A DNA stretch of 18,688 nt from Pseudomonadota bacterium (GCA_023433855.1 JAEYTV010000342.1:1-18688); one strand, 5' to 3'; shown: positions 1 to 7,577, counted from the first letter of the stretch. Made by a program: numbers and translations. Notes: generated from the letters alone by a model not told the origin.

Positions 1-56
1 CGCTTATGCTGCGCCGGGCCGCTCCAGCCTTACCGCCCTGCTTTTGAGGAGGCACT

Positions 57-554
57 ATGAACGTCTCGGACAGGCCGCTTCTCACCCGCTTCATAGCCGA
101 ACTGGCCGTTGGCATCGCTGTCTTCGCTTTCGGGCTGACCGTCATCTATGGCGCGATGCAGCTCGACACAGGATGGGGAGACGGCGGACCGCAAGCGGGC
201 TACTTTCCGTTTTATCTCGGCTGCATCATCTGCATCGCCGCTGGAGTGATCGTGATCCAAACCGTGTTGCAAAGGTCCCTGCACGATCACGTTATTCTGA
301 CGCGATCGCAGCTCTTTCGTGTGGCTCGGTTCTTCCTTCCGATCATCGCTTATGTGATCTCGTCATTCTATGTCGGCCTCTACGTCTCGTCGGCGGTTTA
401 TCTGGCCTGTATCATGAAGATCGAGGGCGGCTATCCCGCCCCGCGCTCCGTATTCACGGGCATTGCCACATCCGCTTTCTTCTATCTTCTCTTCGAATAC
501 TGGTTCCGCATTCCCCTGCTCAAGGGACCGCTGGAAGCCGCTCTCGGCATTTGA
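57..554 (+). CDS. tctB: TctB-family small membrane subunit of a tripartite tricarboxylate transporter
   Basis: Small four-helix membrane subunit of a TTT secondary transporter, which works with a large permease (TctA) and a periplasmic receptor (TctC) to take up carboxylates across the inner membrane. The 165-residue product has hydrophobic segments at about residues 15-33, 50-70, 92-115 and 132-150. It carries the family's GYFPFYLG-type stretch (about 48-55) and ends in the typical RIPLLKGPLEAAL tail. A strong GAGGAGG Shine-Dalgarno at 46-52 supports the ATG at 57. The next gene, tctA, starts 14 bp after the stop, so the two are co-transcribed. No receptor gene is visible; it may precede position 1. 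Family assignment is secure. The substrate is unknown, but the downstream enzymes suggest an aromatic or other 2-hydroxy acid (inference). Confidence 0.9.
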   Translation: MNVSDRPLLTRFIAELAVGIAVFAFGLTVIYGAMQLDTGWGDGGPQAGYFPFYLGCIICIAAGVIVIQTVLQRSLHDHVILTRSQLFRVARFFLPIIAYVISSFYVGLYVSSAVYLACIMKIEGGYPAPRSVFTGIATSAFFYLLFEYWFRIPLLKGPLEAALGI

Positions 555-568
555 AAAGGTGGCGACCT

Positions 569-2074
569 ATGCAGAACTTCGAGAATCTCCTTCATGGCTT
601 CCAGCTTGCGACGAGCGGCTACCATATCTTGTTGATGGCAGCCGGCGTTCTGCTCGGCCTTCTGGTCGGGGTGCTGCCCGGTCTTGGCGCACCGAACGGC
701 GTGACACTTCTTCTGCCGCTAACGTTTTCCATGGAGCCGGTCTCCGCAATCATCCTGCTGACAAGCATGTATTGGGGAGCACTCTTCGGAGGGTCGACGA
801 CGTCGATCCTGTTCAACATCCCCGGTGAACCTTCTTCCGTTGCGACGACCTTCGACGGTCATCCCATGGCAAAGCAGGGGAAGGCCACTGAGGCCCTCAC
901 CTATGCCTTTGCGTCTGCCGGCATCGGCGCGCTGTTCGGCGTGGTGCTGATTACCGTGCTTTCTACGTGGATCGCCAACTTTGCTTTGCGCTTCTCTCCG
1001 GCCGAATACTTCGCCGTGTATTTCCTGGCGTTCGCCAGTTTCATCGGCCTCGGCGCTGCTTCGGCGGCGAAGACCATCGCCTCGATCGTGATCGGCTTTG
1101 CTTTGACCTCAGTAGGGATGGACACCGTTTCTGGTAGTTTGCGCCTGACCTACGACATCCCCGACCTGATGCGCGGGATCAGCTTCCTCGTGGCCGTGAT
1201 AGGGCTCTTTGGCATCGGCGAACTGCTGCAGACGATGGAGGAGGGGCTTCGCTTCGATGGTGTCAATAGCCGGATCAAACCGCGTCAGGTTCTCGCCACG
1301 TTGGTAAGACTTCCGGGCTACTGGCTGGCCTACCTCCGTTCGGCAGCCATTGGCTGCTGGATGGGAATTACCCCGGGCGGACCGACGGCGGCGTCCTTCA
1401 TGAGCTATGGCATCGCGCAGCGCGTCTCGCGCAAGCCGGCCAATTTTGGCAAAGGCGAGCCCGAGGGCATCATCTCGCCGGAAACGGCCGATCATGCGGC
1501 CGGGTCCAGCGCGATCCTGCCCATGCTGGCGCTCGGTATACCGGGTTCGGCGACAGCCGCTGTGATGATGGGAGGCCTGTTGATCTGGGGCCTCAACCCT
1601 GGCCCGATGCTTTTTGCGCAAAACACGGACTTCGTCTGGGGATTGATCGCTTCGATGTATCTCGGCAACGTCGTCGCGGTCGTTCTAGCGCTGGTAACGG
1701 TTCCACTGTTCGCGGCAATCCTGAAGATACCATTCTCCATCGTTGGGCCGGTGATCGTGATTGTCTGTGTCATTGGCGCCTACACGGTCGCCGGTGCCTC
1801 CTTCGACCTCACTCTTCTGCTGATCTTCGGCGTCGTCGGTTACCTCTTCAAGAAACTGGAATACCCGATAGCTCCCATGGTTCTCGCCATGGTTCTTGGA
1901 GACAAGGCAGAAGATGCTTTCCGTCAGTCGATGCTCCTTTCCGACGGCTCGTTCGGGATCTTCTTCTCCAACTGGCTAGTGGCCGCACTCACGCTTGCCG
2001 GTCTTGCCCTGCTTCTTTCGCCGCTCTTCAAATTTCTCCTTGGGCTGATGGGCAGGCAGGCGGATCCGGCATGA
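569..2074 (+). CDS. tctA: TctA-family large permease of a tripartite tricarboxylate transporter
   Basis: Large permease subunit of the TTT transporter, carrying the translocation path for carboxylates driven by an ion gradient. The 501-residue product has the normal family length and many hydrophobic helices. It shows the hallmark glycine-rich motifs GVLPGLGAPNG (about 34-44), GITPGGPTAASF (about 266-277) and ALGIPGSATAAVM (about 321-333). The open frame extends upstream to 44 through tctB, but that extension is a shadow. The ATG at 569 is chosen because AAGGTGG lies at 556-562 and because TctA proteins begin with this kind of short leader before the first helix. It lies 14 bp after tctB and is followed by a 97-bp gap before the aldehyde dehydrogenase gene. 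The substrate is not readable from sequence; TTT systems are known to carry citrate and aromatic acids among others. Confidence 0.93.
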   Translation: MQNFENLLHGFQLATSGYHILLMAAGVLLGLLVGVLPGLGAPNGVTLLLPLTFSMEPVSAIILLTSMYWGALFGGSTTSILFNIPGEPSSVATTFDGHPMAKQGKATEALTYAFASAGIGALFGVVLITVLSTWIANFALRFSPAEYFAVYFLAFASFIGLGAASAAKTIASIVIGFALTSVGMDTVSGSLRLTYDIPDLMRGISFLVAVIGLFGIGELLQTMEEGLRFDGVNSRIKPRQVLATLVRLPGYWLAYLRSAAIGCWMGITPGGPTAASFMSYGIAQRVSRKPANFGKGEPEGIISPETADHAAGSSAILPMLALGIPGSATAAVMMGGLLIWGLNPGPMLFAQNTDFVWGLIASMYLGNVVAVVLALVTVPLFAAILKIPFSIVGPVIVIVCVIGAYTVAGASFDLTLLLIFGVVGYLFKKLEYPIAPMVLAMVLGDKAEDAFRQSMLLSDGSFGIFFSNWLVAALTLAGLALLLSPLFKFLLGLMGRQADPA

Positions 2075-2098
2075 TGGGAGCCGACGAACGGGGCAGGC

Positions 2099-2136
2099 GC
2101 CAGACGCTGGCCCACTAGACCTGCGGGGTCGCCCCG
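2099..2136 (+). other. Two short hairpins in the tctA-aldehyde dehydrogenase gap
   Basis: Two small inverted repeats sit in the 97-bp gap between tctA and the aldehyde dehydrogenase gene. One is GCCAG/CTGGC (2099-2103 and 2107-2111, 3-nt loop). The other is CGGGG/CCCCG (2124-2128 and 2132-2136, 3-nt loop). No T-run follows directly, so they look more like mRNA processing or partial attenuation structures than an intrinsic terminator. Short GC stems arise easily by chance in GC-rich DNA. Confidence 0.25.
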
Positions 2137-2171
2137 GTCATCATCGATTTTGAACACTTACGGAGGAAACC

Positions 2172-3620
2172 ATGGATAGTATTCAACTCTTGATCAACAG
2201 CGAAGACCGGAATGCCAGCTCCGGAGCAACCTTCGATCGGATAGACCCTGTGACCGGAGAGGTTGCGACGCAGGCGGCTGCCGCTACAGTTGCCGATGTC
2301 AATGCGGCGATCGAAGCTGCAGCTGTAGCCTTCCCCACCTGGTCCGCCCTTGGACCGGGCGCACGACGCGCCCTTCTCAACAAGGCTGCCGACATCATGG
2401 ATTCCAAGGCTGCCGAGTTCACGCGCCTGATGACCAGCGAGACCGGCTCGACTGGCCCCTGGGGCGGGTTCAACACCATGTTTGCAGCCAAGGTGCTGCG
2501 CGAGGCCGCCGCCATGACGACCCAGATCAGCGGCGAGGTCATTCCGTCCGACAAACCGGGTAACATGTCGTTCGGAATTCGCCAGCCTGTCGGGGTCTGC
2601 GTCGGGATTGCACCATGGAATGCGCCAGTCATCCTGGGCACCCGTGCCATCGCCATGCCGCTGGCATGCGGAAACACGGTGGTGCTCAAGGCCTCGGAAA
2701 TGTGCCCGGGCACCCATCGACTGATCGGGCAGGTCATGCGTGAGGCGGGCCTGCCAGAGGGCGTCGTCAACGTGGTGACAAATGCGCCAGCCGATGCAGC
2801 CGCTGTGGTCGAGGCTCTGGTCGCTCATCCGGCCGTCAAGCGTGTAAACTTCACAGGATCGACACGGGTCGGCAAGATCATCGCCAAGCTAGCGGCCGAG
2901 CATCTGAAGCCGGTTCTGCTCGAACTCGGCGGCAAGGCCCCACTGATCGTCCTGGATGATGCCGATCTCGATGCAGCCGTCAATGCCGCGGCATTCGGCG
3001 CCTACATGAACCAGGGCCAGATCTGCATGTCCACAGAGCGGATCATTGTCCAGGAGAAGATTGCCGACGCGTTTGTCGCCAAACTTGCCGCAAAGGCAGC
3101 ATCACTGCCGGCCGGCGATCCGCGAGGGCAGGTGGTGCTGGGATCCATGGTGACCGCGGACGCGGCGGCCCGTGTAGAAGAGATGGTTCAGGACGCTTTA
3201 GCAAAGGGAGCCTCGGTTGTTGCTGGGGGGAAGCGCAACGGCGCCATCGTTGAGGCGACACTTCTCGATCGCGTCACGCCGGACATGCGGATCTATTCGG
3301 AAGAGTCGTTCGGACCCGCTAAGGGCGTCGTCCGGGTCAAGGATGACGAGGAGGCTATCCGGGTCGCCAACGATACGGAATACGGGCTGTCCGCAGCTGT
3401 CTTCAGCAGTGACATTCGCCGCGCAATGGACGTCGCTCGCAGGATCGAATCCGGCATTTGCCATATCAATGGGCCGACGGTGCACGACGAGGCCCAGATG
3501 CCATTCGGCGGTGTGAAGGGGTCTGGTTATGGCCGCTTCGGCGGTAAGGCCGCGATCGCGGAGTTCACTGACCTGCGCTGGATCACAATCGAAGACCCGC
3601 ACCAGCACTACCCCTTCTAA
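2172..3620 (+). CDS. NAD(P)-dependent aldehyde dehydrogenase, aromatic (benzaldehyde/vanillin/salicylaldehyde-type)
   Basis: Oxidises an aldehyde to the carboxylate with NAD(P)+ in the cytoplasm. The 482-residue product is full length for the superfamily. Visible catalytic elements are Asn150 in APWNAP, Lys173 in VLKASE, the general base Glu251 in LELGGKAP, the nucleophile Cys285 in GQICMSTER and Glu378 in EESFGP. The C-terminal MPFGGVKGSGYGRFGG stretch is also typical. The overall pattern (HEGQ-like NQGQICMSTER, PVLLELGGKAP) is that of the salicylaldehyde/vanillin/benzaldehyde dehydrogenase group (family judgement from memory, not a search). The start at 2172 has GGAGG at 2162-2166. Followed by a ThDP decarboxylase-like gene and a mandelate dehydrogenase homologue, it fits the last step of a mandelate-like route, aryl aldehyde to aryl carboxylate (inference). 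It would be the functional counterpart of MdlD. Confidence 0.88.
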   Translation: MDSIQLLINSEDRNASSGATFDRIDPVTGEVATQAAAATVADVNAAIEAAAVAFPTWSALGPGARRALLNKAADIMDSKAAEFTRLMTSETGSTGPWGGFNTMFAAKVLREAAAMTTQISGEVIPSDKPGNMSFGIRQPVGVCVGIAPWNAPVILGTRAIAMPLACGNTVVLKASEMCPGTHRLIGQVMREAGLPEGVVNVVTNAPADAAAVVEALVAHPAVKRVNFTGSTRVGKIIAKLAAEHLKPVLLELGGKAPLIVLDDADLDAAVNAAAFGAYMNQGQICMSTERIIVQEKIADAFVAKLAAKAASLPAGDPRGQVVLGSMVTADAAARVEEMVQDALAKGASVVAGGKRNGAIVEATLLDRVTPDMRIYSEESFGPAKGVVRVKDDEEAIRVANDTEYGLSAAVFSSDIRRAMDVARRIESGICHINGPTVHDEAQMPFGGVKGSGYGRFGGKAAIAEFTDLRWITIEDPHQHYPF

Positions 3621-3636
3621 TAGCTGTGAGGTCACC

Positions 3637-3669
3637 GGGGTACCCTTCGAGGTAGGCGGAGGGTACCCC
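3637..3669 (+). other. Perfect 9-bp inverted repeat after the aldehyde dehydrogenase gene
   Basis: GGGGTACCC (3637-3645) is repeated as GGGTACCCC (3661-3669) in perfect inverted orientation around a 15-nt loop, 16 bp after the stop codon. Each arm contains the palindrome GGTACC. No T-run follows, so an ordinary intrinsic terminator is unlikely. It could stabilise or partly attenuate the mRNA between the aldehyde dehydrogenase and the ThDP enzyme, or be an operator. Confidence 0.5.
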
Positions 3670-3713
3670 AAGAAATCCAACGCGAGACGCACGACGAACC
3701 CCAGCGACACAAG

Positions 3714-3738
3714 GTGCCGCCGGGCTTCGCGGGGGCAC
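3714..3738 (+). other. Hairpin just upstream of the ThDP enzyme ribosome-binding site
   Basis: GTGCCGCCG (3714-3722) can pair with CGGGGGCAC (3730-3738) with one mismatch and a 7-nt loop. It ends four bases before the AAGGAAG ribosome-binding site of the ThDP enzyme gene (start 3759). Its position in the leader could influence translation of that gene; this is inference from position only. Confidence 0.3.
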
Positions 3739-3758
3739 GCCGAAGGAAGTGCGAGACA

Positions 3759-5471
3759 ATGACATCTACATCTACAATGACGCTGACGGCGGGCGGAGCT
3801 ATTCTGGTGCGGTTGAAGGCCCTGGGCGTCGACTACATATTCGCGAACTCAGGCACCGATTTCCCCCCTATTATCGAAGGGCTCGCCGAAGCCGCTGCCA
3901 AACAGATCCCGTTGCCGCAAGCCGTCGTCATTCCCCATGAGCACGCTGCCATGGGGATGGCGCATGGATACTATCTTGCCACGGGCAGGACCCAGGCCGT
4001 GATGGCTCACACGAATGTCGGTCTCGCCAATTGTGTTACAGGCGCGATCAACGCGGCCGCCGAGCATATTCCTATGCTGCTTTTCTCGGGCCGAACGCCG
4101 GTGGTCGAGCAGGGCAGGCTTGGCGCCAGAACCGTCCCCATTAGCTGGGGCCAGGAGATGCGGGACCAGGCGGCGATGATCCGCGAGACCACCAAATGGG
4201 ACTACGAACTGAAGTTTCCTGAACAGGCGGTAGACATCATCGACCGCGCCCTGGCGGTCGCAGAATCCACTCCGAAGGGTCCTGTTTACCTGAGTTTGCC
4301 GCGAGAAGTGCTTTGCGAACAATGCCCGGCCGAAGACCTGGAGAACAAGATCCGCATCGCACCCGTTGTTTCGGGCCCGCGCGCCGCTGACATCGAAGCG
4401 CTCGCGGAATTGATCGGCAAAGCCAGACATCCGCTCATTATCGCCCAGCGCGGTGCGGGTAGTGCCGAAGCATTCGATGCGCTTTCAAAGTTCGCTTTGG
4501 ACTGGGGCATCCCGGTCTGCCAGTACTGGGCCGTCCAGCTGGCCGTCCCAACCGACCATCCGATGAACGTTGGCGTCGATCCGGGCCCGTGGCTGGAGAA
4601 TGCAGATCTGGTGCTGGTGGTGGACTGCCTGGCGCCGTGGTCGCCCGATGTTCATACGCTGGCCGAAGGCTGCAAGGTCGTGCATATCGGCGAAGATCCG
4701 CTCTATACCCGCTTCCCCGTCCGAAACTTCCCAGCGCATCTTTCTATCGCTGGCAACACGGCTGATGTCCTTCTCGAATTGGCGCGGGTTGCCGAGGGCC
4801 GCTTGGAGGAGAATAAGGACACGTGCGACCGACGCCGCGAGACGGTGCGCGATGCAGCCGCTACCCGCCGTTCGCAGGTACTTCGCCAGGCGGAAGCGGG
4901 CAACGGCGACCTGATGAGCAAAGCTTTCGTGAGCCTGTGTCTCTCCCGGGCACTTGAGGGGCGCGATGCAACAGTCCTGTCAGAGCTCGGCGTACCGCTC
5001 GAGCCGCTCACTCTCCGCGCCCATCAGGCGTGGTATCAGGAGCCACATTCGGGCGGCCTCGGCTGGTCATTCCCTGCCGGACTCGGGATGAAACTTGCTC
5101 GTCCAGACCGGCTGGTAATTGCGACAATGGGAGATGGCTCCTACATGTTTTCCAACCCTGTCGCTTGCCACCAGATCGCGGAAGCGATGAATATTCCGCT
5201 TCTGGTGCTCGTGCTCAACAACTCTGAATGGAATGCGGTTCGACAGTCGGTCGTCGGCGTATACCCCAACGGGTACGCCGCCAAATCGAATAACATGCCG
5301 CTTGTCTCGCTCAGCCCTTCCCCCGACTTCACCAAGATCGCCTCTGCGAGCCGGGCCTGGACCGCAAAGGTTGAACGCGGCGAGCAGCTTCCGGACGTCC
5401 TCGCCGCCGCCATCGATCACGTCATGACCAAGAAGTCGCAGGCCATGGTGGAGATCCGGATCGCACCATGA
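3759..5471 (+). CDS. Thiamine-diphosphate-dependent 2-oxo-acid decarboxylase-like enzyme (acetolactate synthase/benzoylformate decarboxylase superfamily)
   Basis: The 570-residue product has the three-domain layout of ThDP decarboligases: N-terminal PYR domain (about 8-180), central domain (about 205-340) and C-terminal PP domain (about 400-560). Glu61 in PHEHAAMGMAHGY matches the cofactor-activating glutamate. GDGSYMF (458-464) to LNNSEWN (486-492) is the ThDP/Mg binding motif. At the place where acetolactate synthases carry TSGPG it has AHTNVG, putting His84 where benzoylformate decarboxylase has its catalytic His70. The ATG at 3759 is preferred over an in-frame GTG at 3714 because AAGGAAG lies at 3743-3749. 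The stop overlaps the next start as ATGA, so translation is coupled to the mandelate dehydrogenase homologue. The expected reaction is aryl 2-oxo acid to aldehyde plus CO2 (inference). It is not a close copy of classic MdlC, and lyase or ligase activity remains possible. Confidence 0.8.
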   Translation: MTSTSTMTLTAGGAILVRLKALGVDYIFANSGTDFPPIIEGLAEAAAKQIPLPQAVVIPHEHAAMGMAHGYYLATGRTQAVMAHTNVGLANCVTGAINAAAEHIPMLLFSGRTPVVEQGRLGARTVPISWGQEMRDQAAMIRETTKWDYELKFPEQAVDIIDRALAVAESTPKGPVYLSLPREVLCEQCPAEDLENKIRIAPVVSGPRAADIEALAELIGKARHPLIIAQRGAGSAEAFDALSKFALDWGIPVCQYWAVQLAVPTDHPMNVGVDPGPWLENADLVLVVDCLAPWSPDVHTLAEGCKVVHIGEDPLYTRFPVRNFPAHLSIAGNTADVLLELARVAEGRLEENKDTCDRRRETVRDAAATRRSQVLRQAEAGNGDLMSKAFVSLCLSRALEGRDATVLSELGVPLEPLTLRAHQAWYQEPHSGGLGWSFPAGLGMKLARPDRLVIATMGDGSYMFSNPVACHQIAEAMNIPLLVLVLNNSEWNAVRQSVVGVYPNGYAAKSNNMPLVSLSPSPDFTKIASASRAWTAKVERGEQLPDVLAAAIDHVMTKKSQAMVEIRIAP

Positions 5472-6571
5472 CGAGACGCATCAACGTTTGCGATTTTCGC
5501 GAAGCGGCGCGCCGTCGCCTGCCGCGCTTTATTTTCGACTACGTCGATGGCGGAGCGGAAGACGAGGTTGCGCTGAGGGAAAATCGAGACGCGTTCGAGC
5601 GGGTAAAGATAACTCCGCGGTTTCTCAATGACGTGTCTGTGAGGGACCAGAGCATCGATTGGTTTGGCGCCCGGCTCCCGACTCCGATGGTGCTGGCGCC
5701 AACGGGGTTGAATGGGTTGCTCTGGCACAACGGCGATATTGCCTTGGCAAGAGCGGCGCATCGCATGGGTATTCCCTTCGCGCTCTCGACTGCTTCGAAC
5801 AGTTCCATCGAAGACGTCGCCAGAAATTCTCACGGCGACTTATGGTTCCAGCTCTATGTCATGAACCGAAACCTTGCAGACGATCTCGTCGATCGTGCGC
5901 ATGCCGCCAACTACTCTCATTTGGTGCTGACAGTCGACGTTCCTTTAAGCGGTCGAAGGGAGCGCGATGAGCGCAACGGTTTCGCCATGCCGTTCAAGTT
6001 TCGTCCCGCAACGGTCGTCGACATCATTGGTCATCCGCGCTGGTTGTGGGGGGTCGGGCGCCGCGGTGCTCCGGCCATGGCCAATCTCGCGACCGCGGTG
6101 TTGTCCGATCCCAACGCCCAAGCGGCACTGCTGTCGCGGAAGATGGACGCCAGTTTCGGTTGGGACGATCTGAAGCGCTTGCGCGACCGATGGCCAAGGA
6201 GGCTCCTTGTGAAGGGGATGCTTCATTTGGACGATGCGAAAAGGGCGGTGGCGCTTGGGGTCGATGGAGTGATCGTTTCCAACCATGGCGGGCGGCAGCT
6301 AGACTCAGCACCAGCCTCTTTGACGGCCTTAAACCGATTCACGGACATCCAGGCTCCTAAAATCCTCGACGGCGGAATTCGAAGGGGCAGCGACATCCTG
6401 AAAGCCCTTGACGCAGGTGCGAGCGCAGTCATGGTTGGTCGCGCTGCTCTCTACGGCCTCGCGTCCGATGGCGAGGATGGAGCTGCCGAAGTTCTGCGGC
6501 TTCTGAAGGAAGAGCTGGACCGGACGATGGCGCTGGCCGGGCGCTCAAGTCTCATCGCAGGAACAATGTGA
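5468..6571 (+). CDS. FMN-dependent (S)-2-hydroxyacid dehydrogenase, (S)-mandelate dehydrogenase-like
   Basis: A TIM-barrel flavoenzyme that oxidises an (S)-2-hydroxy acid to the 2-oxo acid. The 367-residue protein strongly recalls MdlB of Pseudomonas putida, with shared runs such as PTGLNG, GIPFALSTASN, SIEDVAR, GDLWFQLYV, MDASF and LLVKG. The active site is visible: Tyr25, Tyr130, Arg164, Lys249, and His273 with Arg276 in SNHGGRQLD. FMN phosphate binding is at DGGIRRGSD (301-309) and VGRAALYG. A hydrophobic, aromatic insert at about 175-200 (FKFRPATVVDIIGHPRWLW) lies where MdlB has its membrane-anchoring loop, so it may dock on the inner membrane and pass electrons to quinone (known for MdlB, inferred here). 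The start overlaps the ThDP gene stop by 4 bp. It would be step one of the module, although it is encoded last. Confidence 0.88.
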   Translation: MTRRINVCDFREAARRRLPRFIFDYVDGGAEDEVALRENRDAFERVKITPRFLNDVSVRDQSIDWFGARLPTPMVLAPTGLNGLLWHNGDIALARAAHRMGIPFALSTASNSSIEDVARNSHGDLWFQLYVMNRNLADDLVDRAHAANYSHLVLTVDVPLSGRRERDERNGFAMPFKFRPATVVDIIGHPRWLWGVGRRGAPAMANLATAVLSDPNAQAALLSRKMDASFGWDDLKRLRDRWPRRLLVKGMLHLDDAKRAVALGVDGVIVSNHGGRQLDSAPASLTALNRFTDIQAPKILDGGIRRGSDILKALDAGASAVMVGRAALYGLASDGEDGAAEVLRLLKEELDRTMALAGRSSLIAGTM

Positions 6572-6684
6572 AGGAGCGTAACCGTAGTCCGTCGGGCGGG
6601 AAGCTCACAGACGGGACCTGACTGCCCTCTCAAGAATGCGGGGCTCACGAATGGCCCGGCTATCAGCGCGCGCCATACAACGCC

Positions 6685-6735
6685 CATCTTGACGTATGTC
6701 TCGTCGATCTGGATCGACCCGCGATATCGCAGTAT
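6685..6735 (-). pseudogene. Possible remnant of a DDE transposase
   Basis: On the - strand, bases 6735 to 6685 read ILRYRGSIQIDETYVKM. The IDETYVK core resembles the first catalytic aspartate region of DDE transposases of the IS6 or IS1595 type. The similarity ends within about 17 codons, and the frame opens directly at the stop codon of the GntR gene. It lies in the convergent gap between the two operons, a usual place for insertion scars. The match is short and made by eye, so chance is a real alternative. The rest of the gap (6572-6684) shows no gene and no convincing terminator. Confidence 0.25.
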
Positions 6736-7461
6736 TCATTTATCAAGAGTTTTCTCATTGATTTTCGGAATGGTCACATCCAGGAACGCGAAGATATGCT
6801 CGCGCAGAACAGGATAGATCTTTTCGATGTCGCGGGTCCTGAAGGCATCCAGGAGTTCGACATGCTCCGTGACAATCGCGGACTGGTCGATCTCCATGGC
6901 AGAAATGCCGATGATGATCGTCATCTGCTGTGCAAGCGGCTCCCACGAGTTGGCGAGCACCTGATTGCCGGCAATGTTGCAAATGAGCCTGTGAAATGCG
7001 GTGTCAGCCAGGGCAAGACGATAGCCGTCGCCGTAGTTTGATGCGAGCCTCATTTCCTCGATAATCGCCTCGAAGGGCGACAGGTCGAGTGGACGGTCCG
7101 CCGCTGCAGCGAGCATCTCTTCGACTGCCTCACGTTCCAGGGCGAAGCGCACTTTCAACGTGTCGGCAATACGTCGCTCGTCAACATTCATCAGGCGCAT
7201 GCCCGCATAGGGCGTGTTTTCGACGATGCCCCGGCTTTCCAGCTGTCGCAGGGCTTCCCGCACCGGAACCCTGCTTACCTGCAGCCGTCGGGCGAGATCA
7301 GCCTCGACGATCCTTTCGCCCGGACGAAGAATACCATCAGCCGCAGCCTTGATAATTGCCGTTACAACCTGATCGACGAGAGTGATGGTCGGCAGCGGCG
7401 CCAAGGCATCGCGGGAACTCGGCTGCTTTGGTGCAGACGCATTTTTGTTTTTGCGTTCCAT
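6736..7461 (-). CDS. GntR-family transcriptional regulator, FadR subfamily (FCD domain)
   Basis: A DNA-binding regulator of 241 residues. A winged helix-turn-helix lies at about 27-95, with the typical GERIVEADLARRLQVSRVPVREALRQLESRG core, shown here only as positions 48-78 with key residues Arg64, Pro66, Arg68 and Arg72. An FCD ligand domain follows at about 97-230. The metal-binding set of the FCD domain is visible as Asp153 and His157 (DTAFH), His200 (TEH) and His222 (REH). FCD regulators generally sense carboxylic acids, which suits the neighbouring pathways. It is the last gene of the - strand run, 116 bp after the 2-hydroxyacid dehydrogenase, and may have its own promoter. Candidate targets are the promoter at 17488-17516 and its own upstream region, where an inverted repeat lies at 7507-7536. 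Ligand and activity as repressor or activator are unknown. Confidence 0.9.
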   Translation of the reverse strand: MERKNKNASAPKQPSSRDALAPLPTITLVDQVVTAIIKAAADGILRPGERIVEADLARRLQVSRVPVREALRQLESRGIVENTPYAGMRLMNVDERRIADTLKVRFALEREAVEEMLAAAADRPLDLSPFEAIIEEMRLASNYGDGYRLALADTAFHRLICNIAGNQVLANSWEPLAQQMTIIIGISAMEIDQSAIVTEHVELLDAFRTRDIEKIYPVLREHIFAFLDVTIPKINEKTLDK

Positions 7462-7506
7462 GGCGTTTCCCGTCGATTATCATGTTGTCGCCAGCAATAG
7501 GCTAAG

Positions 7507-7536
7507 TTGAGATAGCGTGTGGCGATACAATCTCAA
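7507..7536 (-). promoter_or_regulatory. Inverted repeat upstream of the GntR regulator gene
   Basis: TTGAGAT (7507-7513) and ATCTCAA (7530-7536) form a perfect 7-bp inverted repeat with a 16-bp spacer, centred about 60 bp upstream of the GntR start codon. On the - strand the right-hand arm holds TTGAGA, a possible -35 box, although a good -10 is lacking. The spacer and right arm include ATACAAT (7525-7531), which also occurs in the candidate operator at 17491-17502. An autoregulatory site is plausible but unproven. Confidence 0.35.
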
Positions 7537-7577
7537 GTTCCGACTGCGCAGTCTCACACTCCAGCCTGCCGAGACGT

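Noticed and set aside
1..56. Possible C-terminal end of an upstream gene, such as tctC
   Set aside because: A stop at 45-47 (reading LRRAAPALPPCF before it) and one at 58-60 in another frame both exist, but neither tail resembles a TctC C-terminus, and 56 bp is too little to decide.
44..568. Long N-terminal extension of TctA from 44
   Set aside because: It overlaps tctB completely in another frame, is rich in Arg and His, and has no TctA similarity. The ATG at 569 has its own ribosome-binding site.
2099..2136. Intrinsic terminator between tctA and the aldehyde dehydrogenase gene
   Set aside because: Stems are only 5 bp and no T-run follows directly, so termination is not supported.
3759..5471. 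Calling the ThDP enzyme acetolactate synthase (IlvB)
   Set aside because: The TSGPG-type segment is replaced by AHTNVG, no small regulatory subunit gene is adjacent, and the operon partners point to 2-oxo acid decarboxylation.
6451..6687. A 78-codon - strand frame starting MGVVWRALIAGPF
   Set aside because: Its second half lies antisense to the mandelate dehydrogenase gene. Only the few codons upstream of its ATG recall a transposase, so it is treated as a possible remnant and not a gene.
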